In this document: piece by piece, positions 5,071-5,451 of the stretch
Layout: every line of letters starts with the position of its first letter
How positions within the stretch are numbered: the stretch's first letter is position 1
Source: a bacterium
GTDB taxonomy: Bacteria > Atribacterota > JS1 > SB-45 > 34-128
Assembly (NCBI GenBank): GCA_018894595.1
Contig: JAHIPN010000291.1
Coordinates: 1-5,451 of the forward strand
Length of the DNA stretch: 5,451 bases
Direction of reading: 5' to 3'
Program-made: the position numbers and the translations under genes
Notes under the pieces: model-generated
Told to the model about the DNA's origin: nothing
Seen by the model: the letters and a program-made list of their open reading frames with translations, nothing else
Database searches by the model: none

Positions 5071-5105
5071 CCAACTCTGGCTGAATTACCAGATAACCTT
5101 AACTT

Positions 5106-5120
5106 TGACAAATATTGTCA
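5106..5120. repeat. Short palindrome over the integrase stop codon
   Basis: TGACAA, ATA, TTGTCA forms a 6-bp stem with a 3-base loop, and its minus-strand TGA is the integrase stop. No T-run follows on the minus strand, so it is a poor intrinsic terminator and transcription from the integrase may continue into the cassettes. Confidence 0.4.
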
Positions 5121-5450
5121 GTCATTACCTCCCCTTTTTAAGTTTAATCCGTCCAAAGGACTCTTTATTTTTCCCAGGCTTTGTGTGCTGACATGGGTAT
5201 ATATTTCTGTAGTTTTACTGCTTTGGTGGCCTAATAACTCTTGAATATATCTGAGATCAGTTCCCCCCTCCAATAGATGTGTTGCAAAGCTGTGTCTTAA
5301 TGTATGTACTGAAACATCCTTGTTTATACCGGCTTTTGTACATGCATGTTCCATAATTTTATCTATAGTTCTTGTTGTTATGTATCTGTCTTTCCTTGCC
5401 CCTTCAAAAAGCCACTTTTCAGGCTTATACTCCCTCCAGTATTTCCTGAG
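5118..5450 (-). CDS. Tyrosine recombinase/integrase, C-terminal 110 residues
   Basis: The reading frame is open to the right edge, so the gene is cut by the window; the internal Met at 5354 is not its start. The visible part is the end of the catalytic domain. [20 protein letters not shown] carries the His-x-x-Arg catalytic pair, [13 protein letters not shown] the second His, and IYTHV the nucleophilic Tyr. The ending [12 protein letters not shown] resembles the SPLDxL tail of integron integrases and of related solo Xer-like integrases. The segment before the motifs ([20 protein letters not shown]) is short, with no room for the extra helix-containing insertion that marks true IntI proteins, so I do not call it intI. 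The first catalytic Arg, the Lys and the core-binding domain lie outside. Its orientation matches the cassettes. A short palindrome (5106-5120) overlaps its stop codon. Confidence 0.85.
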   Translation of the reverse strand, partial: LRKYWREYKPEKWLFEGARKDRYITTRTIDKIMEHACTKAGINKDVSVHTLRHSFATHLLEGGTDLRYIQELLGHQSSKTTEIYTHVSTQSLGKIKSPLDGLNLKRGGND

Positions 5451-5451
5451 A

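Noticed and set aside
4994..5450. Class 1 integron
   Set aside because: The integrase tail is not IntI1, the gene orientation is reversed, and no class 1 conserved segments are present.

Overview
The window is bacterial DNA of fairly low GC. All real genes lie on the minus strand, so transcription runs from high to low coordinates. The rpsB start at the left edge fixes that end as core chromosome. Everything to its right looks accessory: a decaying vapBC toxin-antitoxin pair, a small double zinc-ribbon protein, two large defence-type genes and the end of a tyrosine recombinase gene. I cannot name the organism. The style of the VapB and integrase proteins would fit environmental anaerobes such as Nitrospirota, Desulfobacterota or anammox Planctomycetota, but that is a weak impression.

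In transcription order: (1) 5450-5118, the C-terminal 110 residues of a tyrosine recombinase whose SPLD-type tail resembles integron and solo integrases. (2) 5117-5000, a spacer with four alternating copies of a TTCGGATATA-type motif, ending in a site that resembles integron attI. (3) 4999-2891, a one-gene unit coding for a DUF262-DUF1524 (GmrSD-like) nuclease and ending in a 129-bp attC-like imperfect palindrome. (4) 2890-920, a one-gene unit coding for a SAMHD1-like HD phosphohydrolase and ending in a 66-bp attC-like palindrome. (5) From 919 down, a unit with a cassette-like 5' end coding for a 94-residue DksA-type plus topoisomerase-type zinc-ribbon protein, with no recognisable attC at its end. 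(6) 512-175, vapB with a 16-bp duplication over its start, overlapping a vapC cut to 41 codons. (7) The rpsB promoter, leader and first 18 codons.

The main result is that units 3 and 4 have gene-cassette architecture. Each holds a single ORF with a short 5' leader. Each ends shortly after the stop codon in a folded site whose R''-like box is complementary to that unit's own first bases, which is the integron cassette rule. Three features depart from textbook integrons. The integrase points the same way as the cassettes, with its 3' end next to the attI-like site. Its visible part has no room for the IntI-specific insertion. Each cassette carries 21-26 bp terminal inverted repeats that extend well beyond the core boxes and differ between cassettes. 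Both cassette genes belong to families with anti-phage roles, so the locus reads as a small integron-like defence store beside rpsB.
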